DNA of 63,823 bases from a virus, in IMG/VR virus record IMGVR_UViG_3300020034_000013, positions 1 to 63,823 of that record, one strand, 5' to 3'. Every line of letters begins with the position of its first letter. Within the stretch, counting starts at the first letter, position 1. The translations under genes were made by a program, and so were the position numbers. The notes beneath the pieces were generated by a model, which did not search any database, was not told the DNA's origin, and saw only the letters and a program-made list of their open reading frames with translations. This document shows positions 17,275 through 26,337 of this stretch, in pieces.

Positions 17275-17929
17275 CCGACGCCCTCGCATCAGAGGCCTTG
17301 CAGGAAACTTCGCCTACGTGAAACTCAACAGGAGGCTTACAGTCGATTGTGAAGTCTGCATTGCCTTTGACAACTTTGACTTCTTTAGGTGCGGTCTTCA
17401 TGTCGATGCAGACAGTGGTCGTCTTTATGTCTCCGACCATCTCCGAAAAGCGGCGAATCTCTCCTCGGATGATGTAGGTGTTCACCACATACCGGCTATG
17501 GTCTTCGATATGGCAATGTGAAGAGAACCATGACTGGACTTCATTGTAGTGAACTCGGCACATCTTGTAGGCTGAAGCCTCTGCCACACGAGCTGCCTGT
17601 CCTTCTTCACATACGGCATCATCGCCCGCCTGTTCTTCAAGCACTTGTTGCTCATTCTGAGCCTTCTGAACTACGGCAGCTGCTGCTCGGTCCGTCTTCA
17701 TCTGCGCGATGTCTGCGCGTTGTGCAGCGAGAACAGCTTCATTCTTCTTTATGATGGCGAGCTTTTCATCCCCTTTGCGCGCCAGGTTCTCTGCAGTAAG
17801 CGGAGCCCGCGCCGGCCAGTTCTGCCACGCATGAACCCTCGGAAGAGTAGGTGCCGGTGCTTCCTGCGCCTGGGCGGAGCAGCCGACGAAGAGAGCGACA
17901 AGAGAGGCTGCAAAGAGAATCGTTTTCAT
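17258..17929 (-). CDS. cysteine-rich lipoprotein (leftward moron), 223 aa
   Basis: Signal MKTILFAASLVALFVGC with lipobox Cys17, a coiled-coil middle (IKKNEAVLAAQRADIAQMK), then a C-terminal domain with eight or so cysteines (including DDAVCEE, YKMCRVHY, SSHCHIED, TTVCID, TIDCKP). It runs against the head genes and has its own promoter. ATG 17929 lies seven bases after the -10; GAGGAG is also present. It probably acts in the host envelope, for example in superinfection exclusion as phage lipoproteins such as T5 Llp do; that role is an analogy. Confidence 0.7.
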   Translation of the reverse strand: MKTILFAASLVALFVGCSAQAQEAPAPTLPRVHAWQNWPARAPLTAENLARKGDEKLAIIKKNEAVLAAQRADIAQMKTDRAAAAVVQKAQNEQQVLEEQAGDDAVCEEGQAARVAEASAYKMCRVHYNEVQSWFSSHCHIEDHSRYVVNTYIIRGEIRRFSEMVGDIKTTTVCIDMKTAPKEVKVVKGNADFTIDCKPPVEFHVGEVSCKASDARASVNSSK

Positions 17930-17936
17930 ACTCCTC

Positions 17937-17964
17937 AAGATATCCCGCTTTCCTTGCGTGTCAA
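17937..17964 (-). promoter_or_regulatory. promoter of the lipoprotein gene
   Basis: TTGACA, 16-nt spacer, TATCTT, then seven bases to ATG 17929. It is placed in the 52-bp gap between the divergent lipoprotein and connector genes. Confidence 0.65.
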
Positions 17965-17981
17965 CCCCGAGAGATACATAA

Positions 17982-18440
17982 ATGTCCTTCCGAACAGGGT
18001 TGCTTGCCAGAGTAGACCGTATCCGGCAAATCCCCCAGCGTCTCGATCTCCGGCAGAACCGCATCTTCATTGTGGTCAGGCAGTGGACCGACCAGCGGGT
18101 AGGGCTTGGCACCTATTCCGACAACGTAACGGAGCTGTTCATTGACCATACATATAGGGTCAGAGTGCAACAGATCAACGCTAAGGATGTCGTAGCCAGC
18201 GGCGGGCTGCTGACGCAACAGGACGTGAAGGTCGGTCCTTTTACCCCCGAGTATATCACCGGCGGCGTAGCCAAGCTTGTGTTCGATCCTCCTCCTTCCG
18301 ATAGCGCTACCGAAGTTCTCTTCCACGTCACGGGGCATTCGATGGGTCCGGATGGGCGTTGGTTCAAGCGCCTTTACGACATGTCGATCCGTAACTTTAC
18401 CAATATGATCTATCTCCAGTCGACCGGCGTGCAAGCGTGA
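17982..18440 (+). CDS. head-tail connector-like protein, 152 aa
   Basis: Beta-rich protein with RQWTDQRVGLGTYSDN and a FKRLYDMSIRNFTNMIYL ending. By gene order (capsid, adaptor, this, HK97 gp10-like, terminator, sheath) it should be a neck or stopper protein. Stop overlaps the next GTG. Confidence 0.55.
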   Translation: MSFRTGLLARVDRIRQIPQRLDLRQNRIFIVVRQWTDQRVGLGTYSDNVTELFIDHTYRVRVQQINAKDVVASGGLLTQQDVKVGPFTPEYITGGVAKLVFDPPPSDSATEVLFHVTGHSMGPDGRWFKRLYDMSIRNFTNMIYLQSTGVQA

Positions 18441-18868
18441 GGTTCATCGATGCGGGTGCGACTCTCGTCGCACTTGAAGGGCTCGAACTCAAGATACGAG
18501 CAGCCGCCTATACGGCTCTCGAGGGTGCGGTCAAGGATGGGGTCTCCTCCGCCAAAGAGTCCAAACTCTTCAAAGACGTCACAGGAGCCACAAGGGCGTC
18601 CGTTTCGGGTTCGGTTGATAGGTCCACCGCCCGAGGGATTGTCGTCGCAGGAGGCGCCGCCAGGTGGCTGGAATCTGGTACACGGCCGCACCGCATCGAA
18701 GCCAAGGGAAAAGCTCTCGCATTTTCGATGAATGGGGAGATGATGTTCCGAAAGGTCGTGGATCATCCGGGCACCGCTGCTCGTCCCTTCATGCAGCAGG
18801 CACGGGATCAGGCAGAACGATCCCTCGATTACTATGCAGAGATGTTCATCAATGAGGCCGTAAAATGA
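18437..18868 (+). CDS. HK97 gp10-like neck/tail completion protein
   Basis: 143 aa; starts at GTG 18437 overlapping the upstream stop (GTGA). Contains ARWLESGTRPHRIEAKGKAL and GTAARPFMQQARDQAE, both matching the gp10-like pattern (W.E.GT.PH.I and PARPF). Joins the head connector to the tail. Confidence 0.75.
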   Translation: MRFIDAGATLVALEGLELKIRAAAYTALEGAVKDGVSSAKESKLFKDVTGATRASVSGSVDRSTARGIVVAGGAARWLESGTRPHRIEAKGKALAFSMNGEMMFRKVVDHPGTAARPFMQQARDQAERSLDYYAEMFINEAVK

Positions 18869-19593
18869 CAGATTATGCCTCAATCAAAGTAGGGGGACTT
18901 CAGACCCCGCTAAATCCCAGCACGACAAATACGCTACTCCGTGATGCGGATCCTGCGCTTTTTTACATGCTGGACTTCTTTTCTGCCATGCTTCGGACGC
19001 ACTTGGGGGCGCGCTTCGCCGCCCAAGCTGCCAAGGCTGGCATTCCTGGAATTCACTCAGTATTGGGTATGAGTCTGCCGCTCGATCCGGCACCCTGGTT
19101 GGCCACCAATCAGCTCAAATTCCCTTTGCTAGCCATCTATCGGACGCAGGACACCGATGATGAGCGCACTCGCATATGGACTCGAGCCCATTGTGATGTG
19201 ACCGTGAATTACGTTCTGCCTCCTCTTACGGCGGGCCAGGCTGAAATCCTTGCGCCCATCCTCAATGCAGTAAGCAAGGTCATCTCTCAGCGCATAGAGC
19301 AGGGAATGGATCCCACCTATACACCCCCGGGTGGCATCCAGGGCGATAGCGCCTGGCAGCTTTCGGGACTCGATCGCATCTGGCTAAAGTCTAGTAAATG
19401 GGGCGGATACGATGACGGAGAAAAGCTCTTCTTCCCGGCTTGGACGGGAATTGTGCAGCTTGAGGAACGTTCAGATTTCGTACCTGAGGATTATGAAGAT
19501 TTCAGCGGAGCCATCGTGAACATCGATCTCAAGGATCATGTAACCGATACGGTTTTGCCTGATGTTGTTGTCATTGATACTAGCGTCGGATAA
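18865..19593 (+). CDS. tail terminator/neck protein, 242 aa
   Basis: Follows the gp10-like gene in an ATGA overlap and precedes the sheath block. Contains FPLLAIYRTQDTDDERTRIW and a beta-rich core, as expected of tail-terminator proteins. Family not recognised with certainty. Confidence 0.5.
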   Translation: MTDYASIKVGGLQTPLNPSTTNTLLRDADPALFYMLDFFSAMLRTHLGARFAAQAAKAGIPGIHSVLGMSLPLDPAPWLATNQLKFPLLAIYRTQDTDDERTRIWTRAHCDVTVNYVLPPLTAGQAEILAPILNAVSKVISQRIEQGMDPTYTPPGGIQGDSAWQLSGLDRIWLKSSKWGGYDDGEKLFFPAWTGIVQLEERSDFVPEDYEDFSGAIVNIDLKDHVTDTVLPDVVVIDTSVG

Positions 19594-19616
19594 CCCCGGC
19601 AAATAACGGAGATTGA

Positions 19617-19946
19617 ATGAAACTTCGCGTTTTGGCGCGCGGTACGGCGATGGTGCCGGATATCGACGCGCAGGAAAACCGTGTCCGAAGGTTTATCGGA
19701 CGGACCCTCGTACGCGGGGAGTTCTACAAGGATGCTGAGGGCGTCGAGCGCCAGGCAGGAAGCTTCCACCCGGGCACGGAGCCCGTCGAAGTACCAGACC
19801 TGCATGAATATGTTCGCTCCGTGAAAGAGGGCGACCTTTGGGCCGCCGATCTCGCAACCGCCGTCCGATGTGGGGTCGTATTTGACCCGAACTTTGGCGA
19901 GCCCGCGGCCAAAAAGGCCGCCAAATCCGAAGAAGGATCTAAATAA
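19617..19946 (+). CDS. small protein upstream of sheath (Mu gp38/DUF2635-like position), 109 aa
   Basis: Starts MKLRVLARGTAMVPD and ends in Ala/Lys-rich tail. Mu-like phages have a small protein of this type just before the sheath gene; the match here is positional and by the N-terminal pattern only. Its stop overlaps the sheath ATG (TAATG). Confidence 0.5.
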   Translation: MKLRVLARGTAMVPDIDAQENRVRRFIGRTLVRGEFYKDAEGVERQAGSFHPGTEPVEVPDLHEYVRSVKEGDLWAADLATAVRCGVVFDPNFGEPAAKKAAKSEEGSK

Positions 19947-21472
19947 TGGCATCGGCAGATATCGTACTCACTGGCTTGGCGGCTAACGATCCTGTCCCCG
20001 GAGTCTACGTCGAAGAAAACTTCGCACAGGGACCCGCGGCAGGGGATTCTTCGCCCCGTGAGGTTCTCCTCATGGGCAACAAGACGTCCTCCGGCTCCGC
20101 GGTCGCGGATACTCAGGTCTACGGACCTGACACGCAGGTGCCTCTCCAGACGGAACAGGACTGCATCAATCTTTTCGGCGCGGGCTCCGAGCTTCATCGG
20201 ATGTTCCGTCGCTTTACGACGATCAATCGCACCACGACCCTCCGAGCTATCGCGGTCACGGCTTCGGCCGGCGCAGCGGCTACGGGCGTCATCACGATTG
20301 CAACCGCAGCTACCGGCAGCGGCAATCTCCGCATCTGGATCGGCGATACGGTCATTGATACGGCGGTACTGCAAGGTGACTCCGTCACGTCGGTTGCGGC
20401 CTCAGCAGTTCTCAACATCAATGCGCAGACCTTTCTTCCGGTCACGGCAGGCGCGGTGGCGGGTGTTCTCACGCTAACCGCAAAGAACGCAGGACCTCGC
20501 GGCAATCTCATCCGCTTCCAGACCGCCATTACATCGGGCATCGGGATGACGGCTACGGGGTCTGCGGATGCGTACATGTCTGGCGGTGCAACGGCGGACT
20601 CCAATGCCACGGCCCTCGGCACTATCCTCAGCACCAAGTACTACCGCATCGTCCCCGCGGCGGTGGATTCTACGCAGCTTCTTGCTCTTTGCACGCAGGT
20701 CGGCATCCAGGCGCAACCGGTTTCGGGTATGGTCCAACGGGTCATCGCCGGGTCGGTCGATACGCTTGCCAATGCGATCACCCTCGCTACGGGCCTCAAT
20801 AATGCACGAGCAGAAATCTCGTGGTCGAAATTCTCGCCCTGGACCCCCGCGGAGCTCGCGGCCAACATGGCGGCCATTGTGAGCCTGTATGAAGACGTGG
20901 CCGGACCTAATCCGCGCTGCAACTTCGCCGGTTTCGGCAATGACGCGACCACGCAACCCTTTTGGGTCGTGCCTGCAAGTCGAGACACCTCGGCCAGTCC
21001 TACCCGAACAGACGTAAAATCGGCGCTCAATAATGGTCTGTCTCCTATCGGCGTCAACCCGAACCGAAGCACATACCTAGTCAACCGGATCACGACCCGC
21101 TCGCTCTCGGGGGTGGTGCAAGATTACCGTATCCGCGACAGCCACAAGGTCACCATCGTCGACTTCTTCAGTGACGACCTCAAAGCTAAGACGCAACTTC
21201 AGCACAGTGGCAAGAAGATCGCCAACGACCCCCCGAAGGGCGCACACCCGCCGGGACCTACGGTTGTCACACCGACGATCTACAGGGGCACCATTTTCGG
21301 GCTCATCGACCAGTACGATGCGAACGACCTGCTGCAGGACGTGGTCACTATCAAGGCCAATACCATCGTTAAACGTGGCAACGCCAACACAACCCAAATG
21401 CAAGCACGCATCCCACTCGACACGATCGATTGCTGCTTCCAATTCGCAATTGCAGTGGACCAGGTAGGATAA
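19946..21472 (+). CDS. contractile tail sheath protein
   Basis: 508 aa. N-terminus DPVPGVYVEENFAQGPAAG is the classic sheath start; the C-terminal part has NPNRSTYLVNRITTRSLSG and a final DTIDCCFQFAIAVDQVG strand. An inserted Ala/Thr-rich domain lies at residues about 90-220. It defines this phage as a myovirus. Tube gene follows four bases later. Confidence 0.9.
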   Translation: MASADIVLTGLAANDPVPGVYVEENFAQGPAAGDSSPREVLLMGNKTSSGSAVADTQVYGPDTQVPLQTEQDCINLFGAGSELHRMFRRFTTINRTTTLRAIAVTASAGAAATGVITIATAATGSGNLRIWIGDTVIDTAVLQGDSVTSVAASAVLNINAQTFLPVTAGAVAGVLTLTAKNAGPRGNLIRFQTAITSGIGMTATGSADAYMSGGATADSNATALGTILSTKYYRIVPAAVDSTQLLALCTQVGIQAQPVSGMVQRVIAGSVDTLANAITLATGLNNARAEISWSKFSPWTPAELAANMAAIVSLYEDVAGPNPRCNFAGFGNDATTQPFWVVPASRDTSASPTRTDVKSALNNGLSPIGVNPNRSTYLVNRITTRSLSGVVQDYRIRDSHKVTIVDFFSDDLKAKTQLQHSGKKIANDPPKGAHPPGPTVVTPTIYRGTIFGLIDQYDANDLLQDVVTIKANTIVKRGNANTTQMQARIPLDTIDCCFQFAIAVDQVG

Positions 21473-21476
21473 AGCA

Positions 21477-21851
21477 ATGGCATCTAGTCAACTGTATACA
21501 CGGGCTCTGGTTACTATCAACGGTAAGCTCCTTACCGAGGAAACCAGTGTCACGGTCAAACGAGACACCAAAGCGCAGGAGGTCGACACTGTGGCCAAAG
21601 GCTTCGCAGGGTTCTCGCCCGGCGCCTTCGTGACCACGATCGATGTCGAGAGCGCGGTCCCCTCCGCGGATTTTGAGCTAAATCCGGGTCCCTTCATGTT
21701 GTCCTTGCAAGTCGTGGAGATTGGGATTATAACAGACGGTGCGCAGCTTATTTGCACTGGTTTTATCATCAACGACAATTTCCAGCACGCAGTGAACTCC
21801 GAGAGCAAGCTCTCGTTCTCGTTTGTTGGCGTGCCCGCGGACTGGCAATAA
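21477..21851 (+). CDS. tail tube protein
   Basis: 124 aa, directly after the sheath; contains ARALVTINGKLLTEETSVTV and FELNPGPFMLSLQVVEIG, the beta-barrel pattern of P2/Mu-like tube proteins. Confidence 0.8.
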   Translation: MASSQLYTRALVTINGKLLTEETSVTVKRDTKAQEVDTVAKGFAGFSPGAFVTTIDVESAVPSADFELNPGPFMLSLQVVEIGIITDGAQLICTGFIINDNFQHAVNSESKLSFSFVGVPADWQ

Positions 21852-22439
21852 ATGAGTGACCACACGAGTGAAGCCCCCGACGTAGTTTTCTTGCTCCTGC
21901 AGCAACTACCTAGGCCGATCACTCGTGTGGATTTCCCACGTAAGGACCCGGTTACGGGCGAGCCTATTGGGAAGATCGCGATGCAGGTGCTTTCGCAGCA
22001 GGAACAAATCCTCGCGGCGATCTCGGCAGAAACCTTCACCCGCAACAGGCTCAAGATCAAGCCCGGAGATTCCGTGGCGGGCTCTATCGGCTACGAGGAC
22101 ATCTATCGTAATGCGGTCAGCGCGGAGGTTATCCAACGCGCCTGCATCTCAGCCAACGCCTACGACAACGGGGATATCCGACAGTTTTTTCTGACCAGTA
22201 AGACGGTCTACGATATGCTAACTACCGCAGAGATCGGTAAGTTGCTTAGCTTATACTTAGCCTTCCAGGCGGATTGTGTTTCGCGCATCGATAAGATTGA
22301 TGCTGCGGAGTTGGACTTTTGGGTGGACGCTCTTCAACAGGAGGGCGTTACCGCTCTAGAGACCCTGAGCCCAGAGGCAAAGAATGAACTGCTAGTCATG
22401 ATGGCTGGTAGGGTTTTAGAGCTAACACCGATCGGGTAG
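21852..22439 (+). CDS. tail assembly chaperone 1
   Basis: 195 aa. Located between tube and tape measure. Shares with the next gene the motif R-x-VDFPR-x-[DN]P-x-TGE-x-[IL]GK near the N-terminus, the later IY.NAVSAEV/IYETAVTSEI pattern, and a C-terminal L[SL]..[AS][EK][ANM]KN.L..... region, so the two are tandem paralogues. Most tailed phages make the second chaperone by frameshifting; here it is a separate gene. Confidence 0.7.
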   Translation: MSDHTSEAPDVVFLLLQQLPRPITRVDFPRKDPVTGEPIGKIAMQVLSQQEQILAAISAETFTRNRLKIKPGDSVAGSIGYEDIYRNAVSAEVIQRACISANAYDNGDIRQFFLTSKTVYDMLTTAEIGKLLSLYLAFQADCVSRIDKIDAAELDFWVDALQQEGVTALETLSPEAKNELLVMMAGRVLELTPIG

Positions 22440-22445
22440 GTCCGC

Positions 22446-23051
22446 ATGGCACTCACCAATAGCGAGTTGTTCGTGGAGATCATGAAATCTCCTCGGCCGC
22501 ATCGAATAGTAGATTTCCCTCGAAACAATCCGTCAACAGGAGAGTCACTAGGCAAACTCGCTCTCTGGATCTTGACACCCTCCGAGCACGTGCAAGCAGC
22601 CGGCTCTGCGGAGGAATATTGCCGCTCCTTGCTAGGAGTAGCAAAACTAGATGAACGCAGCGCGGGGCGTGATTCTATCTATGAGACGGCGGTAACGTCG
22701 GAGATTTTGTTTCGCGCATGTCGCCGGGCAGAAGATCTGAAGTTACCGCTTTTTCCGTCTTCTGCAGATGTGCGTGCGTATCTTACAGGCGATGAAGTCG
22801 CGGTGCTCGTTAGCGCATATGCGGAGATGCAGTCCGAACTCGGCCCGATCAAGAGTCAAATGGGAGAGCTGGAAATGGATGCATGGGTCGCGAGACTCAC
22901 CGCGGGGGCGGACGCAGTGGCCCCTTTTTACTTGCTATCATCGGAAATGAAGAACGACCTCATCAGGCATTTGGCTGCTCAATTGCGGAACTCACGACGG
23001 TTCAATACTGGCTCTGGCATTCCTGTCGAATCGAGCATCTCCGACGCGTGA
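22446..23051 (+). CDS. tail assembly chaperone 2 (paralogue of chaperone 1)
   Basis: 201 aa. Begins MALTNSELFVEIMKSPRPHR, then VDFPRNNPSTGESLGKLALW, aligned with its upstream neighbour. No ribosomal slippage is needed because it has its own ATG six bases after the previous stop. It probably coats the tape measure during tail assembly. Confidence 0.65.
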   Translation: MALTNSELFVEIMKSPRPHRIVDFPRNNPSTGESLGKLALWILTPSEHVQAAGSAEEYCRSLLGVAKLDERSAGRDSIYETAVTSEILFRACRRAEDLKLPLFPSSADVRAYLTGDEVAVLVSAYAEMQSELGPIKSQMGELEMDAWVARLTAGADAVAPFYLLSSEMKNDLIRHLAAQLRNSRRFNTGSGIPVESSISDA

Positions 23052-23077
23052 ACGAACCCTCCAAGTAAGACGACCCC

Positions 23078-25333
23078 ATGGCAATAGCACCCGTCATAAT
23101 CAACCTCCAAGTGGGCGGTATTGCCGATGTGGGCAAAGCTCTAAAGTCCGTCGAGCAGGCACTCACCAACCTCGAGAAGCGTCGCACACAGCTCGCACAG
23201 AATACGTCCAAGGTCGTCGATAAAGCCACCCGTGATGAAGTCAATTCTGTCGAGAAGGGGGCACGGGCTAAGATCGCTGCGGAGCAGAAGTACGAGCGCA
23301 CTGCCGGTCTGGCCATGGGCAAACTTGCTCAAGAGACTGAAAAGTACGAACGTGCGAAAACTCGCACAGTAGAGCAAGAGACTCGGAGGCGACAGAATGC
23401 CGTTGCCAAGCAGACAGCCGATGAGCTCCGGCTCCGAAAGGACGCGCACGATAAAATGTCCCGCATGTCGGGGCGCGCCGGCAATCTCGTAGCAGGAGGG
23501 GTCACGCGAGGCCTTTCGGCCGCTTCGGGCTTTGCTACGGCCACTCTCGGCGTCATGGGGGGCTTCGGTATCGCGGATGCTGTACGATCTCGTGCAATGG
23601 AAAGTGGACAGGCTGCAGGCATTGCTCTCAGCGGAAGCAAAACAGGAGGCAAGAAATTCACATCCGGTCAGGTGCTGAAGTCGGCTACTGCTGTTGGAGT
23701 GGAATCTGGTCTAGGTGTCCAAGATGCCCTGGAAGGGCTTGAGGTTTTCACCGCAAAAACAGGAGAACTCCAAGTAGGCATGGATATTCTGAAGGATATC
23801 GCTATGTATGCAGATGCATCGGGCACATCTCTTCACGATATGTCCAGTGCTTCTGCAGAACTTTTTTCTTCGGGCACCGTCTCGAACGGGGAGGAACTCA
23901 AAGCCATCCTAGGATCTCTCATTGAAATGGGTAAAGACGGCGCAGTCGAGATCAAAGACCTCGCCGCTGGATTCGGACGTATCACGGCCTCCGCCGGCCA
24001 GTTTATCGGGGATAAAAGCAAGAACGTCAAAACATTGACCGCCTTCGCCGAGATGTCGAAGAAGTATGCGGCTGCGAGTCCTCGCGAAGCCCTGACGTCG
24101 GTGCAGAACCTCGCAAGTGATATCGCCAAACACCGAGAGTCTTTTGCGGCTTTGGGAGATGCACATGCAGGTCGAGGACGCCGCCACAAAGGACCGGCAG
24201 GTGTAGAGATTCTGGATGCGGGAGGGAAGTTCCTAAGAGACCCGTTGGAGATCTTGCATGACGCGATGATCAAGACGGGCGGGCTCAGCGTCCCTCAGCA
24301 GCACAAACTCTTCGGTGAACGTTCCTTTCGTGCCATTGCTGGCGCGAGTGAGATTTTCAACAAGTCAAAGGCAGGGGGGTCTACCGACGAGGAGGCCTGG
24401 GCCAAGGTGATGAAAGAGTTCACCGAGCTTACCTCCGCGATGATGACTCCGGAGCAGGCGCAGAAGGCCGCACTGGAACGCCGGGCAGAAGCCGATCGCA
24501 AGATGGCTCAAACCATGGAAGATCTCCGAGCAAAAGTTGGAGACCAGCTCCTGCCGGCGGTGATCCGAATTTCCGGGGAGATGACTAAGCTCACGCCCAG
24601 CATTGTGGATTTTGCTTCCGGGCTAGGCAAGTTGGCTCAGATCTTCACGGAACATCCGTGGGCGGGACTCGGAGCTGTCGTCGGTGCATTCATCGTCAAA
24701 GAGCTTGCGATCGCAGGCATCGGTGCGGCTGTCCGGAGTGCGATTACGGCGGCCGGGACCAACCTGGCCACAGGCGCGGGCGGAGGCAAAGTTGGAGGTC
24801 CCGGAGGTGCTGCTGTTACCACGGCTGCGCTGTTAGCAGCCGGTGCCGGTATTTCCGGGGGTGCAAGTGTCGGTATGCAGACATCTGACGTAGTCAATGC
24901 AACCAACGCTGCTTCCAGCAATACAATGGAAACCGTGGCCAATTTGGCCACCAAGATCCGATCTGGCAAAGCCACCCCTGCAGAGAAACAGGCAGCACTA
25001 GATTTGGTGAACTCTACTAAGGCTAAACTCGGGGCCGCCAGTAAAGTAGAAACAGGGACTATGGCGTCCCTGAATGCAGGGACATCTGCTGCGTGGGAGG
25101 GTGCCGCAAATGCTGTTATTACCCCCTTTGGGATTCCTGAGTTGAAGGGCGCCCACAAGAAAGCGGCGGATATTACGGAAGCCACGGTGCTTAAACAGCA
25201 ATCTTCGGGGCTTGAAAGCGCTATCAAGAATCTAACGCAGGCGCTGACCTCGAACACCAACGCTAAAGGTGAACAACGTACGGGCGAAGGGGCGTCGGGA
25301 GCATCTCTCGCTAAACGAGGTGGAACACAATGA
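23078..25333 (+). CDS. tail tape measure protein
   Basis: 751 aa. Long charged helices at the N-terminus (KSVEQALTNLEKRRTQLAQN, EKYERAKTRTVEQETRR), Gly/Ala-rich hydrophobic regions (GGFGIADAV; LGAVVGAFIVKELAIAGIG) and position before the baseplate genes are typical. At the usual 0.15 nm per residue the tail would be about 110 nm, an estimate only. Confidence 0.85.
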   Translation: MAIAPVIINLQVGGIADVGKALKSVEQALTNLEKRRTQLAQNTSKVVDKATRDEVNSVEKGARAKIAAEQKYERTAGLAMGKLAQETEKYERAKTRTVEQETRRRQNAVAKQTADELRLRKDAHDKMSRMSGRAGNLVAGGVTRGLSAASGFATATLGVMGGFGIADAVRSRAMESGQAAGIALSGSKTGGKKFTSGQVLKSATAVGVESGLGVQDALEGLEVFTAKTGELQVGMDILKDIAMYADASGTSLHDMSSASAELFSSGTVSNGEELKAILGSLIEMGKDGAVEIKDLAAGFGRITASAGQFIGDKSKNVKTLTAFAEMSKKYAAASPREALTSVQNLASDIAKHRESFAALGDAHAGRGRRHKGPAGVEILDAGGKFLRDPLEILHDAMIKTGGLSVPQQHKLFGERSFRAIAGASEIFNKSKAGGSTDEEAWAKVMKEFTELTSAMMTPEQAQKAALERRAEADRKMAQTMEDLRAKVGDQLLPAVIRISGEMTKLTPSIVDFASGLGKLAQIFTEHPWAGLGAVVGAFIVKELAIAGIGAAVRSAITAAGTNLATGAGGGKVGGPGGAAVTTAALLAAGAGISGGASVGMQTSDVVNATNAASSNTMETVANLATKIRSGKATPAEKQAALDLVNSTKAKLGAASKVETGTMASLNAGTSAAWEGAANAVITPFGIPELKGAHKKAADITEATVLKQQSSGLESAIKNLTQALTSNTNAKGEQRTGEGASGASLAKRGGTQ

Positions 25334-26337
25334 CCGACATCCTAGAACAGCTGCTACCGTGTTCGTGGACGGGAGTCAACCGTCCACGCATCGAATTTCC
25401 GGTCACCACGATCACGCTCTCCATGGATCAAGACCTCGCAGAGCACAAGTTCTGGGGCGTCGATGGGGTGCAAGTAGAGGCCACGGGAAGAAACTCTCTT
25501 GTCTTCGAGGCTACCATCCCCTTCCGTAATGGCATCGTGCCGGGCAAGTCTGAGAACTGGGGTATCTTGTACCCCACCGCCTTCCGGCAGTTCCTCACGG
25601 CGTGTGCGGACCGAGCAACGGGCATCTTGGTGCACCCCGAGCTCGGGGAGTTCACATGCAAAGTGAAGTCGCTCCGTACATCTCTCACGGGGGAACGGCG
25701 AGATGGCGTGGATGTCACGGTGACGTGGGTCGAGACTCTCTTCCCGGAGGACATCTCGAACATCGAGGACTCTTCAAACAGCCCCGTGGCCAATGCGGAG
25801 ATTTCGGCCCTCTCTCTCGACAGTAATCTCGACCAACTCACCACTGTCGACGCCAAATATAAGCTCCCCGTATACGCGCCCACTTTCGCCGACAGTGTGA
25901 ACCAACTCACATCGATCACCGACCGGATTTCCCTGCAAGAGCAACGATATGTAGGTGTCATCGACAAGGTGAGCTATCGGTTGAACCAGATCGAAGACTC
26001 GGTTACTCGAGTCGTGACGCCACCGCGGACCTCAGTGAAGTCGATCATCAACCCGAATCCGCAAGCTACAAACAAGGCGATTGCCACGCTCGCATGGCCT
26101 ATCCGGGCCTCTATCGGGCAGCTGCGGAACACGCTCAACGATGTCGTCAAGAAGATCTTGCAGACGGGCCAGAAGATCATCTTCTATCGGGTCCCTTCGC
26201 CGGTGACGTTGGCGGGGGTTTCTGTTTCGACGGGGGCGGGTATCGTAGATCTTATGAACCTCAATCCTTCGCTGGTAGGCCAACCCTTTTTGCAGACCGG
26301 CACGATGGTGCGCTACTATTCCGGAGCTATTCGCTGA
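25330..26337 (+). CDS. baseplate/tail protein, Mu gp43-like (DNA circularisation N-domain)
   Basis: 335 aa. An N-terminal domain (VTTITLSMDQDLAEHKFWGV) and a C-terminal segment that looks LysM-like (GAGIVDLMNLNPSLVGQPFL) fit Mu gp43 relatives, found between tape measure and hub in Mu-like tails. Starts in an ATGA overlap with the tape measure. Confidence 0.65.
   Translation: MTDILEQLLPCSWTGVNRPRIEFPVTTITLSMDQDLAEHKFWGVDGVQVEATGRNSLVFEATIPFRNGIVPGKSENWGILYPTAFRQFLTACADRATGILVHPELGEFTCKVKSLRTSLTGERRDGVDVTVTWVETLFPEDISNIEDSSNSPVANAEISALSLDSNLDQLTTVDAKYKLPVYAPTFADSVNQLTSITDRISLQEQRYVGVIDKVSYRLNQIEDSVTRVVTPPRTSVKSIINPNPQATNKAIATLAWPIRASIGQLRNTLNDVVKKILQTGQKIIFYRVPSPVTLAGVSVSTGAGIVDLMNLNPSLVGQPFLQTGTMVRYYSGAIR

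Noticed and set aside
21852-23051. Programmed frameshift in the chaperone genes
   Set aside because: Each gene has its own start and stop and they are homologous along their length.
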